DNA of 64,000 nt, from assembly GCA_023481175.1 (NCBI GenBank), contig JAMCWM010000008.1:78462-142461 (forward strand). Direction: 5' to 3'. The position numbers were made by a program, and so were the translations under genes. The notes below the pieces were generated by a model. It was not told the origin of the DNA and searched no databases. It saw only the letters and a list, made by a program, of their open reading frames with translations. Source of the DNA: Nitrospirota bacterium (GTDB lineage Bacteria; Nitrospirota; Leptospirillia; Leptospirillales; Leptospirillaceae). Below are positions 36,331 through 45,871 of the stretch, piece by piece; position 1 is the stretch's first letter, and the number at the start of each line of letters is the position of its first letter.

Positions 36331-37893
36331 GTGCGGGCGCTTCGCAGGATGGTGCTGGGGACGGGATCCGGAGTCGGCAAATCCCTGACCGTCGCGGGAA
36401 TCTGCCGGGCGGCTTCCCGGATGGGTCTTCGGGTGAAGCCCTTCAAGTCCCAGAATATGTCGAACAACTCCTCCTCCCTTCCGGGGGGCGGCGAGATCGC
36501 CCGGGCCCAGGCCCTCCAGGCCCGGGCGGCCCGCATCCCTCCCGAAGCGGCTATGAACCCGATCCTTCTGAAGCCGATGGGGGAGGGGATGAGCCAGGTG
36601 ATCTTCATGGGGCGTCCCCTCGGGATCGCCTCCATCGCCGGATACCGGGAACTCAAGAAGGAGCTTTTCCCGAAGGTGGTCGGGATCTTTGAGGAACTGG
36701 CGGCGGATTGTGATCTGGTGGTTCTCGAGGGAGCCGGCTCTCCGGCCGAAATCAACCTTCTGGACGAAGATATCGCCAATACCCGAATGGCCCGGGCCGT
36801 CGGGGCCCAGGCGCTTCTCCTGGGAGACATCGAGCAGGGAGGGGTCTTCGCCTCCCTGTTCGGAACGCTCTCCCTTCTTCCGGAGCCGGAGCGGGAGGTG
36901 ATCCGGTGGCTGGCCATCAACAAGTTCCGGGGCGATGCCTCCCTTCTGGACAAGGGTCTCTCCGGGATCACCGCCCTGACCGGAATTCCCTTCCTGGGCG
37001 TCATGAACCACCTGGGACCTCTCGCCCTCCCGGACGAGGACTCCTTCCGGACCCGACCTCTCCCCGAAGACTCCGAAGGGGGACGGGCCCTGCGGATCGC
37101 CGTGGTCTCCTGGCCCCATCTTTCCAACCGGTCCGACATCGATCCCTTCCTGGCCGACCGCGGGGTCGACGTGCGCCTCCTTCCCCTCTCCGCCTCTCCC
37201 CCCGGTCCGGTCGACGCCATCCTCCTGCCGGGAACCCGGCGGACCATGGCGGACCTCGCCCGTTTTTACGACTCTCCCCTCTACCCCTGGTTCGTTCGGC
37301 ACTGTCGGGAGGGAGGCGCCGTCGCGGGCATCTGCGGGGGATACCAGATGATGGGACGGGAGATTCTCGATCCGTCGAAGGTCGAGTCGGACCGGCCCTG
37401 GATGCCGGGGCTCGGCCTTCTTCCCGTGACGGTCCGCTTCCGCAAGGAGAAGATCGCCCGTCCCGTCGTGGCCCGGATCGAAAGACCTCTCTTCCCGGGC
37501 GGGGAGGATCTGGTCGGCGGGGTCCTGGAGGGCTACGAAATCCGCCAGGGACGCCAGGAGCTGGCCCTGGCGGCGGAGCCGCTCCTTGGGCTCTGGGATC
37601 CCTCCGGGGGGTTCCTCGAGGCGGAAGGGGCCCGGTCCGGGGACGGCCGTTGCCGTTTCGGCGTCCCCGTCCACGGACTCTTCGAAAACAACGCCCTCCG
37701 GAGCGCCTTCTACCGGGCCATAAGGCCCGGAGGCCTTCCGGAAGGCGATCTTGCCGACCCGGCCTCCCTGCTGGAATCCGAGATCGAGAGGCTGGCGGAT
37801 GAGGTCGTCGCCTCTCTGGACCTTCCCGCCTTCCTGGGCCGGGAGGAGGTCCGGGATCCGGATTGCGAGAGTCGCCCCCTCCATGCTCCCTGA
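36331..37893 (+). CDS. cobQ: Cobyric acid synthase (amidotransferase)
   Basis: 520 residues from GTG. P-loop-like GTGSGVGKSLTVAGI at the start, then VKPFKSQNMSNNS, EGAGSPAEINLLDEDIANTR, and the C-terminal glutamine amidotransferase with catalytic Cys in GICGGYQMMG and His in PVHGLFENNALR. It amidates four carboxyls of the corrin ring using glutamine. First of the cobQ-cobD-cobC unit, overlapping cobD. Confidence 0.95.
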   Translation: MRALRRMVLGTGSGVGKSLTVAGICRAASRMGLRVKPFKSQNMSNNSSSLPGGGEIARAQALQARAARIPPEAAMNPILLKPMGEGMSQVIFMGRPLGIASIAGYRELKKELFPKVVGIFEELAADCDLVVLEGAGSPAEINLLDEDIANTRMARAVGAQALLLGDIEQGGVFASLFGTLSLLPEPEREVIRWLAINKFRGDASLLDKGLSGITALTGIPFLGVMNHLGPLALPDEDSFRTRPLPEDSEGGRALRIAVVSWPHLSNRSDIDPFLADRGVDVRLLPLSASPPGPVDAILLPGTRRTMADLARFYDSPLYPWFVRHCREGGAVAGICGGYQMMGREILDPSKVESDRPWMPGLGLLPVTVRFRKEKIARPVVARIERPLFPGGEDLVGGVLEGYEIRQGRQELALAAEPLLGLWDPSGGFLEAEGARSGDGRCRFGVPVHGLFENNALRSAFYRAIRPGGLPEGDLADPASLLESEIERLADEVVASLDLPAFLGREEVRDPDCESRPLHAP

Positions 37894-38887
37894 TCCCCTT
37901 CTTCATGCTCCGGTCGCCCTTGTGGCGCTTTTGATCGACCTGGCGACCGGAGAACGGATTTTTTTTCTCCATCCCGTTCCTCTCATGGGCCGGCTCACGG
38001 TCTCGCTCGAAGGAAAAATCCGGGCCCATGTCTCCTCGCGGCGCCTGCGTCTCGGGGGGATCCTCCTGCCGCTTCTTGTTTGCGGACTTTTCGGGGTGGG
38101 AAGCTGGGCCCTGCTCGTTCTGGCCGAAAAGGCCGGGGGGCGGCTCCTTCGCCAGGGACTCGAGGTCTTCTGGTCTGTCCAGCTTCTGGCCTCGAGAAGT
38201 CTCTACGACCATGTCAGGAAGGTCGGGGAGATGCTTTCGGCCGGGGATCTCGCGGGGGCCCGGGCCGCCCTTTCCCGGATCGTGGGGCGGGATACCGAAG
38301 GTCTCGGGGAGGACGGGATCGCCCGGGGGGCCCTCGAAAGCCTCTGGGAGAACACCAACGACGCCCTGGTGGCCCCCCTGTTCTATCTTCTTGTGCTCGG
38401 CGTTCCCGGACTCATGGTCTACAAGGCGGCCAGCACCCTGGATTCCATGGTGGGATACAAAAACGAGCGCTACCGGGATCTGGGCTGGGCCAGCGCCCGG
38501 ATCGACGATCTTTTCGCCTACATCCCGGCACGGATCACCTTTTTCCTGATGTTTCTCTTTCTCCTTCCCTTTGTTTCCCCCGGACGGGAGGGACAGGGGC
38601 GCCTCGCGGGGCCGGATTCCGTCCTCTCCACCGCCCTCCGCTACCGGAGGGCGCATCCCAGCCCCAACAGCGGCTATCCGATCGCGGCCTTTTCCGCCCT
38701 TCGGGGGGTCCGCCTGGGAGGCGGGGCTTTCTATTTCGGCCGCTGGGTCGAGAAGCCCGTCATCGGTGCCGGTCCCGATCCCGGGCGGGAGGACCTGGAG
38801 GCGGGGCTGAATCTTTACCGCATGTTCGTCTTCTCCCTGGTCATCCTCCTGGCTCTTCTGGTCGCTCTCCCGAGAGTCCTGGGATGA
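37883..38887 (+). CDS. cobD: Adenosylcobinamide-phosphate synthase CobD/CbiB
   Basis: 334 residues, integral membrane protein with about five spans. Conserved CbiB segments: HPVPLMGRL, ESLWENTNDALVAPLFYLL, YKAASTLDSMVGYKNERY, GWASARIDDLFAYIPARIT and SPNSGYPIAAFSALRGVRLGG. It attaches aminopropanol phosphate to adenosylcobyric acid. The ATG lies 11 bases inside cobQ and the stop overlaps cobC as ATGA. Confidence 0.94.
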   Translation: MLPDPLLHAPVALVALLIDLATGERIFFLHPVPLMGRLTVSLEGKIRAHVSSRRLRLGGILLPLLVCGLFGVGSWALLVLAEKAGGRLLRQGLEVFWSVQLLASRSLYDHVRKVGEMLSAGDLAGARAALSRIVGRDTEGLGEDGIARGALESLWENTNDALVAPLFYLLVLGVPGLMVYKAASTLDSMVGYKNERYRDLGWASARIDDLFAYIPARITFFLMFLFLLPFVSPGREGQGRLAGPDSVLSTALRYRRAHPSPNSGYPIAAFSALRGVRLGGGAFYFGRWVEKPVIGAGPDPGREDLEAGLNLYRMFVFSLVILLALLVALPRVLG

Positions 38888-39999
38888 GGACCCTGCCTTT
38901 CGATCCTTCCGGATGGGACCATGGAGGTCCGGCTCCCGGAGAGCGCGGGAGGCCGATGCTCGACGCGAGCACGACCGTCAATCCCTTTCCCTCGCCCGAA
39001 CTCCTGTCTCTTCTGGGACGCGAACTCGCTCTTTCCCGGAGCTATCCCGAGCCCTGGGCCGCGGAGTGCCGGGAGGCGATTTCGGCCCGGCATCTCCTCT
39101 CCCCGGACCGGATCGTCGCAGGGCCTGGCGCCACCTTCCTTCTCTATCATCTATTGGGGACGGCCTCCTTTCGGCGCCTTCTTCTTCCGGAGCCGGTCTT
39201 TTCGGAGTACGGACGGGCGGCGGAGGCGGTGGGCCTCCCGGTCCTGCGGATTCCTCCCGGCCTCGATCTTCGGCTCTCCGGCGGCCTCCCCCTGCGATGG
39301 GGGATCGACCTCGACCGGGCGGGCGGGCTGATCCGTCCGGGAGACCTGCTGGTTCTCGTCAATCCCGTAAATCCGACGGGACAGGAGTTTTCTGCCTCCC
39401 GGCTTCTCGATCTTTCCCGCCGGATCGGGGCGGCGGGGGGGGCCCTCCTGGCGGACGAATCCTTCCAGGACTTTCTCGACAATCGTTCTTCCGTACTCTC
39501 CCGGGCCGGGGAGGAGGGACTCATCGTCCTTCGCTCCCTGACAAAGATTACGGGACTGCCCGGAATACGGGCGGGCTTTTTGGCGGGACCGCCGGAAATC
39601 GCAGGTCGCATGCGCGCGGCCCTGGGGCCCTGGAGCGCCGGGCATCTCGAGCAGGCGGTGATCCGGTGGGCGATGGGAAGGAGAAAGGCCTCCGAATTCG
39701 GCTGGAGCGACCGGGTCCGGGACCGGCTTCGTGCGGGACTCGAAGCTCTGGGCGTCGCCACCTTGCACGGGGAGGGTCCCATGATCCTGGCGGCCCCGGG
39801 GTTCGGGGCCGACGAAGGACGGTCCTTCCGTCTCCGTCTCGGGGAGAAGGGGGTTCGCATCCGGCTCGCCGAGGGATTCGGTCCGCCGGAGGGAGCCCGT
39901 CTCGTTCGCGTCGGCTTCGAGGCCTTCTCCGACGCCGACCGCTTTCTCGAGCTCTGGCGGTCGACCTTCTCCGGAGCTTCGGGGAGATTTCCCGCCTAA
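38884..39999 (+). CDS. cobC: PLP-dependent threonine-phosphate decarboxylase-like enzyme (CobC/CobD-type)
   Basis: 371 residues, class I/II aminotransferase fold: STTVNPFPSP at the start (cobalamin-specific variants have NxNPxGP), VNPVNPTGQEFS, and the PLP lysine in SLTKITGLPGIRAGF. In cobalamin synthesis this enzyme supplies aminopropanol phosphate for CobD. Position after cobD supports this over histidinol-phosphate aminotransferase. It overlaps cobD by four bases. Confidence 0.85.
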   Translation: MRTLPFDPSGWDHGGPAPGERGRPMLDASTTVNPFPSPELLSLLGRELALSRSYPEPWAAECREAISARHLLSPDRIVAGPGATFLLYHLLGTASFRRLLLPEPVFSEYGRAAEAVGLPVLRIPPGLDLRLSGGLPLRWGIDLDRAGGLIRPGDLLVLVNPVNPTGQEFSASRLLDLSRRIGAAGGALLADESFQDFLDNRSSVLSRAGEEGLIVLRSLTKITGLPGIRAGFLAGPPEIAGRMRAALGPWSAGHLEQAVIRWAMGRRKASEFGWSDRVRDRLRAGLEALGVATLHGEGPMILAAPGFGADEGRSFRLRLGEKGVRIRLAEGFGPPEGARLVRVGFEAFSDADRFLELWRSTFSGASGRFPA

Positions 40000-40127
40000 C
40001 CTCCGGTTACTCAAAAAAATTAAAAACTCTTGAAAACCGCTTCCGATTGGATCACTATAAGAAGAATAGCGGCCGATTGTTGTGAAAGCCGTTTTCGTCC
40101 ATGAACGTTCAGCTTCAGGAGGAGGAC

Positions 40128-40325
40128 ATGGAAGAAGGAAAGTATCAGAAGCTTCTGACCGTCCGCGAGGTCGCCGAAGTCCTGGGAGTCTCCCAGGTGA
40201 CGATCCGGACATGGGACCGCATGGGCAAGATCCGGACGATCCGGACGCCCGGGAATCACCGTCGTATTCCCGAAGGGGAATTGAATCGCCTTCTCAATCC
40301 CTCGGAAGAGGAGGCCACCGTCTGA
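40128..40325 (+). CDS. Small excisionase/MerR-like HTH DNA-binding protein
   Basis: 65 residues with AGGAGG five bases before the ATG (the upstream ATG 40101 has none). The sequence LLTVREVAEVLGVSQVTIRT then TPGNHRRIPEGELNRLL is the HTH_17/BldC-like winged helix. Such proteins are small transcription factors or recombination directionality factors. No integrase is nearby, so a regulator is more likely. A strong terminator follows. Confidence 0.85.
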   Translation: MEEGKYQKLLTVREVAEVLGVSQVTIRTWDRMGKIRTIRTPGNHRRIPEGELNRLLNPSEEEATV

Positions 40326-40405
40326 CGCAAGCCCAAGATCGATCCAACGGGTTTCGCTCCTGAAGAGAAAGGGAGAGCCCGGTTTGATTCATTTTGGGCT
40401 TTTGA

Positions 40406-40433
40406 GGGGAAGGCGAAGGCCTTCCCCTTTTTT
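40406..40433 (+). terminator. Rho-independent terminator
   Basis: GGGGAAGGC, loop GAAG, GCCTTCCCC, then TTTTTT: a perfect 9-bp GC-rich stem with a six-T tail, 80 bases after the HTH gene. Confidence 0.95.
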
Positions 40434-41198
40434 GTTTCGGGTATTCACGCTTTTTCATTGTTCCCCAGACAATGCCCGGAGGCATCACGCTCATGGTCGT
40501 CGTTTTTGGGATCTTCTGCGGTATGAGACGGCAACATCCAATTTAAGCTTTTTCCCTCCCCCCATTGCCCGAAGGACTTTCTCCAGGGAGAAAAAGATCG
40601 GATCGGTTCCGGATCTTTCCCGTCTTTGGATCTTCTGATCAGTGGTTCCTGCCCTTCTCGACAACGCCTTCCGGGGCATTCCGGCCGCCAAGGGCCTCTT
40701 TCTCGCGAGGATCGGAATGGCAATCCCGGGATCCGGCGCGATCTGGTATCTCTCTTTCTCTTCTCCTTTCCGCTCCGCCGGATCCGGAATATCCTCTCGT
40801 GGCCGATCATCGACCCAAGAATTCCGGTGAACGAAGGGGATTCCTTCCTGCCCGCTCCCCGGCTCTTCACGGAGATCGATTCGCGTCTGAACGGTCAGGC
40901 GACGCACACGCTGGATTGACCCGGGGTTTGGGACCCCGGATCCTTCGGAACGGGGATCTCGGGGAGGTCCGGAAAAATGCCCACAGCGACCCGTCCCTTT
41001 CCCGTGAGACCGGATTTTGCGGCATTCCCCCAGCCGTCAGGCCGTCAGCGGGCGTTTTGCTTTTTCTTTTGATTTAAGTTATCATGAAAAGAAAGGGATT
41101 TTCCGATAATATCCGAGAAAGTCCTTGGGAAATGAGCTTCCGGTGACAGACCAGGCGTGTTCGCCCTACCGTTGGCCTCTCTGGCCCGAAGGAGGACC
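40434..41198 (+). other. Intergenic region, no gene recognised
   Basis: About 765 bases. Open frames exist on both strands but have no recognisable domain or ribosome site. One small hairpin CCGGGGT-N5-ACCCCGG (40921-40939) and an AT-rich patch near 41070-41110, possibly the promoter area of the sigma-54 activator, were seen. Confidence 0.5.
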
Positions 41199-42629
41199 AT
41201 GAAAACACCCGAGACGGAGTCACGAGAGTTCTTTCAGGTTCCCCTCCCCAAAAAATCCCTTGTCCTCCTCGAGTCGGGGGTCGTTCCCTCCCTCAGTGTC
41301 CTCGAAGCCCTGAAGGATGAATGGGCCATCGTTCCGGTCCGCTCTCTTGAGAGCCTGAAAAAGTACAGCAGGAAAGAAAAGGTCGACGTCGGTCTCGCCT
41401 ATTTGCCGGCGGACATGACGGAGAAAAAATACCGGGACCTCCTCTCCCTGTCCGAGGTCACCTGCCGGTGGATCGCGCTCCTCGAGCCCCGGGGCCTGGG
41501 AAATTTCCATGTTCTCCGTCTGATCCAGAATGTCTGCCACGACTTCCATCTCCTTCCGGTCGATCCCGATCGACTGAAAGTCGTGATGGGCCATGCCCTG
41601 GGCATGGCCCGGATCCCTCTCCTGTCCGATCAGGCCGTCCCGGAGGAGTCCGTTCCCTTGTCCGATCTCGTCGGAAGGAGTCCGGCCATGCAGGAGGTGG
41701 TCCGACGGATCCGGAAGGTCGCCTCCGTCGATGCCTCCGTCCTGATCACGGGAGAGAGCGGAACGGGAAAGGAGCTGGTGGCCCGGGCCATCCATGAGCA
41801 ATCCGGCCGGAGACGGGGACCATTCATCGCCATAAATTGTGGCGCGATCCCCTACAACCTTATCCAGTCCGAACTCTTCGGTTACGAAAAGGGGGCCTTC
41901 ACCGGGGCGGCGTCCCGCAAGATCGGCCATATCGAATCGGCCCACACCGGGACGATCATGCTCGACGAGATCGGGGATATGCCTCTCGAACTCCAGGTCA
42001 ACCTCCTGCGGGTCCTGGAAACGGGAAAGATCCTGCGGGTGGGGAGCTCTCTCGAAATTCCCGTCGATGTCCGGATCATCGCCGCCACGCACAAAGACCT
42101 CGAAAAGGCCTGCCGGGAGGGACGTTTCCGTGAAGATCTCTTTTATCGGCTGAATGTCCTGAAGATCCCCCTCCCCCCCCTCCGGAGCCGCGAAGGGGAC
42201 ATCATCGCCCTGGCCCAGCATTTTTTCAGGAAATTCTCGACGGAACGGGTGGGCAACCTGAAGGGATTCACCCCCGCCGCCCTGCGCGAAATGCTGCGGT
42301 ATCCCTGGCCCGGAAACGTGCGGGAATTGATCAACAAGGTCCAGAGCGCCGTGCTCATGAGCGACGGTCCCTTTATCCGGCCGGAAGACCTGGGTCTTGA
42401 CGCGGAGGAAGGGTCCTCCCGGAGTCATGGGGAAACCTTGCGGGAGATCAAGAACCGCGTGGAACGCGAAATCATCCTTGCCACGCTCCACAGGAACAAC
42501 AACAACGTGAATCTTTCTTCCCGCCATCTCGGCGTCACGCGGACCACTCTGTACGCCCTTCTCAAAAAGTACGGCCTCGGCGCCGACGGCAGGGTCTCCG
42601 CGGAGGGTGAGGAGACGGACGTCCGATGA
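41199..42629 (+). CDS. VpsR-like sigma-54-dependent transcriptional activator
   Basis: 476 residues with AAGGAGGA just before the ATG. N-terminal about 140 residues resemble the VpsR pseudo-receiver ([27 protein letters not shown]) and lack the phosphoacceptor pattern. The AAA+ domain has GESGTGK (185-191), GAFTGA (232-237) for sigma-54 contact, and [11 protein letters not shown]; a Fis-type HTH closes the protein ([20 protein letters not shown]). VpsR in Vibrio answers c-di-GMP and activates polysaccharide genes. Here it lies 6 kb from a sigma-54 promoter and 17 kb from a c-di-GMP enzyme. Confidence 0.9.
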   Translation: MKTPETESREFFQVPLPKKSLVLLESGVVPSLSVLEALKDEWAIVPVRSLESLKKYSRKEKVDVGLAYLPADMTEKKYRDLLSLSEVTCRWIALLEPRGLGNFHVLRLIQNVCHDFHLLPVDPDRLKVVMGHALGMARIPLLSDQAVPEESVPLSDLVGRSPAMQEVVRRIRKVASVDASVLITGESGTGKELVARAIHEQSGRRRGPFIAINCGAIPYNLIQSELFGYEKGAFTGAASRKIGHIESAHTGTIMLDEIGDMPLELQVNLLRVLETGKILRVGSSLEIPVDVRIIAATHKDLEKACREGRFREDLFYRLNVLKIPLPPLRSREGDIIALAQHFFRKFSTERVGNLKGFTPAALREMLRYPWPGNVRELINKVQSAVLMSDGPFIRPEDLGLDAEEGSSRSHGETLREIKNRVEREIILATLHRNNNNVNLSSRHLGVTRTTLYALLKKYGLGADGRVSAEGEETDVR

Positions 42630-43381
42630 GTCGGGCGGACGCGAAAATGGATTGTTTTTTCTGACCCCCCCCCCGGGATCCCGAAAGCTTTACTCTGATG
42701 TTTTTCCTGAAATGATCCCCGATTCCGAGCCCGGATCTTTCCTGATCTTCCTTCCATCGGCCATTCGTCCGCCAGTCTGTGGCGCCTCCTCTGTCCAGTT
42801 TCCCTGAAGTCCCGCGATGGCGGGAAAATATCATCAAGATGTGTTGTTGATTGAAAGATTTTAAACTCTTGTCCTGTCGATGTTCCGCCAGCGATTTCCG
42901 TCGGACTGTCCAAATTCCGAGACAATTAAATGGCGTCGACGGGGAGAGAAGACGGCCCCCGGTGGACCTCTCCTCGGGAGTCCACGAAATTCCTTTGTCC
43001 GGAAATCGGGAAAGGGTCCTCGGACCCCCGCCTGGAGAATTTTTAATTCTCGATGACTGGCAAGGACTTGTATGGCATGAGCGGATGCGGGATCTTCCTT
43101 CCCCCGGACCGGACTTGGGGCCTGGTTCGATTCTTGACTTTTATCTTGCTGTGATCAAATGATGTTTTTTTCTTAGAACAGATCTTGCATAAACATTATT
43201 GAATGTCTGGAGAGATCTTTCCCCAGAAGTGACAGGTGAGGGCATTCACTGTCGGATTGAGGCCTTGTCGGGCGAAAAGTCTTTGTTGGGTTTCAGGTTC
43301 CTTTTCCCCTTGTTGATCCTTGTCGGCCTTGTCGGCCTCATCGAAAAGAGCGTCAGTTCCGATAACGATCGGAGGTCCGGA
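42630..43381 (+). other. Intergenic region with operator-like palindrome
   Basis: About 750 bases without a recognised gene. Contains the perfect inverted repeat GAGAATT-TTT-AATTCTC (43035-43051) and, 80 bases on, a TTGACT without a clear -10 box. The hydrophobic open frame from 43199 could extend the next small ORF upstream. Confidence 0.45.
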
Positions 43382-43567
43382 ATGGAAAAACAATCGAAAA
43401 ATCGGGGCGTGGTCTTGCTTCGGAAAGACGGGGTCGTCCAGAACTTCCTTCCCCTGGACGGATCCCTTCTCAAGCTCCTCGAGAAGAGATCCGGATCCGG
43501 AAAATCCTCCTCGCGATCGGCGAAATTTGTGTCCGGTTTCCGGAGGCTCCTGGGTTTTGGGGGCTGA
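43382..43567 (+). CDS. Small basic protein, hypothetical
   Basis: 61 residues. GGAGG lies six bases before the ATG. Rich in Lys, Arg and Ser, with GVVLLRKDGVVQNFLPLDGS and a C-terminal FVSGFRRLLGFGG. No domain recognised. The frame stays open upstream to a TTG at 43199 and would then include a membrane helix (LLGFRFLFPLLILVGLVGLI), so a 122-residue membrane protein is an alternative. Confidence 0.35.
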   Translation: MEKQSKNRGVVLLRKDGVVQNFLPLDGSLLKLLEKRSGSGKSSSRSAKFVSGFRRLLGFGG

Positions 43568-43739
43568 GGGAACTCCGGAAAAGATTTCGCAGGAGCCCCG
43601 TCCCACAGGTCGGGGAGAGACCTTTGAAGAGGAGGCCCATTTCGGGGGCCATGAATCCGGAGTGCGCCCGTTAAGAGAAGATTCCTTCGTCAATGGGCAA
43701 AAACAGCCCTGTTTCAGACCATTGCCAGGGAGGGTCGTG

Positions 43740-44483
43740 ATGAACAGTCAAGGAGCGCCGGAGACTCTATTTCAGGGACCTTGCCCCGAAACGTCGGGGG
43801 AGGGAGCTTTTTTCCCCCCCTTTCGGATTCCTGTGAAAGCTGGAAAAGAGGGAGGCGGAGATCCAAAAACGCGCCCCCGGGGAAGAGACGGCCGTGAGAC
43901 TGGAATCTCCCGCGTTCCCTCGGTGTGGAACAGCCTTCTTCAGGCCGAAGCGGAGGGTTCCCTTGTCCTGCATCCCTCCCGCCATACCGTCCTGGTCTTC
44001 AACCGGCTCCATGGGCCGGAATTTTGGAAGGGGATCCGGGCCTTCGCCATCCATTCCGAGGTCTTCGAATATGCGGCCCTCTGGGCGATGCAGACGCCGG
44101 TGGCCGGAAAAGACTACGACATCGAAAAATTCCTCATCTCCCTGTCTCCTTCGATGCCACTTGTGGAGGGGAAATGGAAGGACGATCTGGAGCTTCTCCG
44201 GTATTCGATCGAGATATCCAACGAATTGATGACTCTTTTCGGAATCGATTCCAATAGTGTCTGGCGAAGGCTGACGGCCCGTCCCGCCTCCCGGATTTCC
44301 GGGGAGTGGGACATCTTGCACGGAGGAATGCTCCTCGATCTCGTGCTGGAGCGTGTCCGTGAAAAATTGGAACAGGGATTCTCACCGGAAGGAGCCCCCC
44401 GCCAAATGAGGGAGGACTCCTGTCTCCCTCGCGGGATTGAAAGAGAGGAAAAGGATGGAAGTCCGGAATATCATGACGAGTGA
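43740..44483 (+). CDS. Unknown protein A, paralogue of the protein at 45058-45807
   Basis: 247 residues; AGGGAGGG five bases before the ATG. Residues 1-60 are low complexity. From about 61 the sequence aligns with the second copy: LHPSRHTVLVFNR, AFAIHSEVFEYAALWA, LMTLFGIDSNSVWRRL and LLDLVLERVREKLEQG. No membrane helices, signal peptide or known catalytic motif. I do not recognise the family. It overlaps the CBS-protein start by 29 bases, so the two are coupled. Context (CBS protein, Hsp20) suggests a stress or energy-state role, but this is inference. Confidence 0.75.
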   Translation: MNSQGAPETLFQGPCPETSGEGAFFPPFRIPVKAGKEGGGDPKTRPRGRDGRETGISRVPSVWNSLLQAEAEGSLVLHPSRHTVLVFNRLHGPEFWKGIRAFAIHSEVFEYAALWAMQTPVAGKDYDIEKFLISLSPSMPLVEGKWKDDLELLRYSIEISNELMTLFGIDSNSVWRRLTARPASRISGEWDILHGGMLLDLVLERVREKLEQGFSPEGAPRQMREDSCLPRGIEREEKDGSPEYHDE

Positions 44484-44925
44484 CGTCAAGACCTGTACGC
44501 CCGATTCAACCCTGGCCTCCGTGGCCAACGTGATGTGGTCGGAGAATGTCGGCAGCGTGCCTGTGGTGGATTCCGGGGGGAAACCCGTGGGGATCGTGAC
44601 CGACCGTGACATCGCCATGTCCTCCTTCCTGAACCACAGATCCCTCTGGGAGCTCCAGGTCCAGGAGGTCGTGCACGGCCAGACGCTTTGGACCTGCCGT
44701 CCGGAGGATCCGGTCGAGACGGCGATCGAAATCATGAAGGCACACGAAATCCGGCGGCTTCCCGTGGTCGACAAGGCGGGCCACCTGGTCGGGCTGCTTT
44801 CTCTGGGAGACCTGGCGTCGGCCGCCGAACCCGGGGCGGGACGCATGAAACCTCCGCTCCCCCTCAATTCTCTGGACCCGGTCTTCAAGGCCGTTTTTTC
44901 CCACCATGCGATGGCAACGGGCTGA
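44455..44925 (+). CDS. CBS-domain-pair protein
   Basis: 156 residues. Two CBS motifs: MTSDVKTCTPDSTLASVA ... VPVVDSGGKPVGIVTDRDIA, and CRPEDPVETAIEIMKAHEIR ... LPVVDKAGHLVGLLSLGDLA. Stand-alone CBS pairs bind adenosine nucleotides (AMP, ATP, SAM) and act as energy sensors. It lies between two paralogous unknown proteins and overlaps the first. Confidence 0.92.
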   Translation: MEVRNIMTSDVKTCTPDSTLASVANVMWSENVGSVPVVDSGGKPVGIVTDRDIAMSSFLNHRSLWELQVQEVVHGQTLWTCRPEDPVETAIEIMKAHEIRRLPVVDKAGHLVGLLSLGDLASAAEPGAGRMKPPLPLNSLDPVFKAVFSHHAMATG

Positions 44926-44969
44926 TCCTCTCCGCTCCATAGACGACCAGCCCGGCCCCCTCTCTGGCC

Positions 44970-45006
44970 GGGGCTCCTCCTCCTTGCAAAGGGGGAGGGG
45001 GGCCCC
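44970..45006 (+). other. Strong intergenic RNA hairpin
   Basis: GGGGC then TCCTCCTCCTT, a three-base loop, and the complementary A/G-rich arm ending GGCCCC (about 16 pairs with two wobbles and a two-base bulge). No T-run follows, so it is more likely an mRNA processing or stability element between the CBS gene and unknown protein B than a terminator. Confidence 0.5.
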
Positions 45007-45057
45007 GAAAAGGAGAGGGTATTATGGAAAATCCAATCTCCACGGAAGGAGATCCCG

Positions 45058-45807
45058 ATGACGGTTCATCTGACTGGATATGACGCTCTCGCCCTGGCCT
45101 ATTATGCGGACCACAACGTTGATGTTCTCGTCAACACGAAATTCTTTGTCGACAAGGACGGAAAGAGGATTCCTGTGGACCCCTTCCAGACCCTCGAAAT
45201 GGTCGAGAAGTGGGGTCTGCCGATGGAAAATCTTGTCTGCGAAGCCATGTCCGTCTGGGACTACATGCAATGCGTCGGGACCGCGGACGGCCCTCTGGCC
45301 ATCCACCCCTGCCAGAGGACGGTGCTCGTTCTGACGCGGGATTTCGGGGATTTCCTCTCGGGGGGGATCTGCGGCTTTGCGGTCGAGCGGTCCGTCTTCG
45401 AAAAAGCGGCTCTGTGGGCCAAGCATGCTCCCCTGACCGAGCCCGAGAACGACCTTTATGTCTTTTTGGGGAGGCTTTCGCCCCGTTTGTCCCTCGGGGT
45501 CGGGGCGTGGCAGAACGACGGGGACCTCCGAAGACATGCCCGGGAGATTGCGACCGCCCTGATCGCGATCTTCGGGGTCGATCCGGAGTCTGCGAGAGAG
45601 ATTCTCCAGGCGAGGAATGTCGTGGGCTACGAGCGAGAGTTCACGTCGTACGGGGGGGATCTTCTGGATATCGTGCTGGAGCGGATCCGGAAGACCCCCT
45701 CCCGGTTCCTCAGGGGCGGGACCTTCCCGCATGAAGGAGCGGCGTCGCCTGCGGCATCCGCTCCGGGCGGATCCCCGCTGACCCATGCCGGCCGGGAGTC
45801 GGGGTAA
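45058..45807 (+). CDS. Unknown protein B, paralogue of the protein at 43740-44483
   Basis: 249 residues with GGAAGGAG upstream. Residues 65-220 match the first copy: IHPCQRTVLVLTR, GFAVERSVFEKAALWA, LIAIFGVDPESAREILQAR and LLDIVLERIRKTP. The N-terminal 60 residues (YDALALAYYADHNVDVLVNT) differ from copy A. Soluble, no recognised domain. Two paralogues bracketing a CBS protein suggests a dedicated three-gene unit; function unknown. Confidence 0.78.
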   Translation: MTVHLTGYDALALAYYADHNVDVLVNTKFFVDKDGKRIPVDPFQTLEMVEKWGLPMENLVCEAMSVWDYMQCVGTADGPLAIHPCQRTVLVLTRDFGDFLSGGICGFAVERSVFEKAALWAKHAPLTEPENDLYVFLGRLSPRLSLGVGAWQNDGDLRRHAREIATALIAIFGVDPESAREILQARNVVGYEREFTSYGGDLLDIVLERIRKTPSRFLRGGTFPHEGAASPAASAPGGSPLTHAGRESG

Positions 45808-45871
45808 AGCTCTTTGGCAGGATTCGGGCACGGATCCCCTCCGGGGCGGGGCCGGAAGGAGAAAAAGAGGC

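Noticed and set aside
40491..40907. Minus-strand frame of 138 codons
   Set aside because: No ribosome site and no recognisable domain; the Arg/Glu-rich composition is typical of non-coding GC-rich frames.
43050..43145. Sigma-54 promoters near TGGCAAGGACTTG, TGGCATGAGCGGATGC and TGGTTCGATTCTTGA
   Set aside because: In each the GG to GC spacing is not ten bases or the GC is absent, which sigma-54 does not tolerate.
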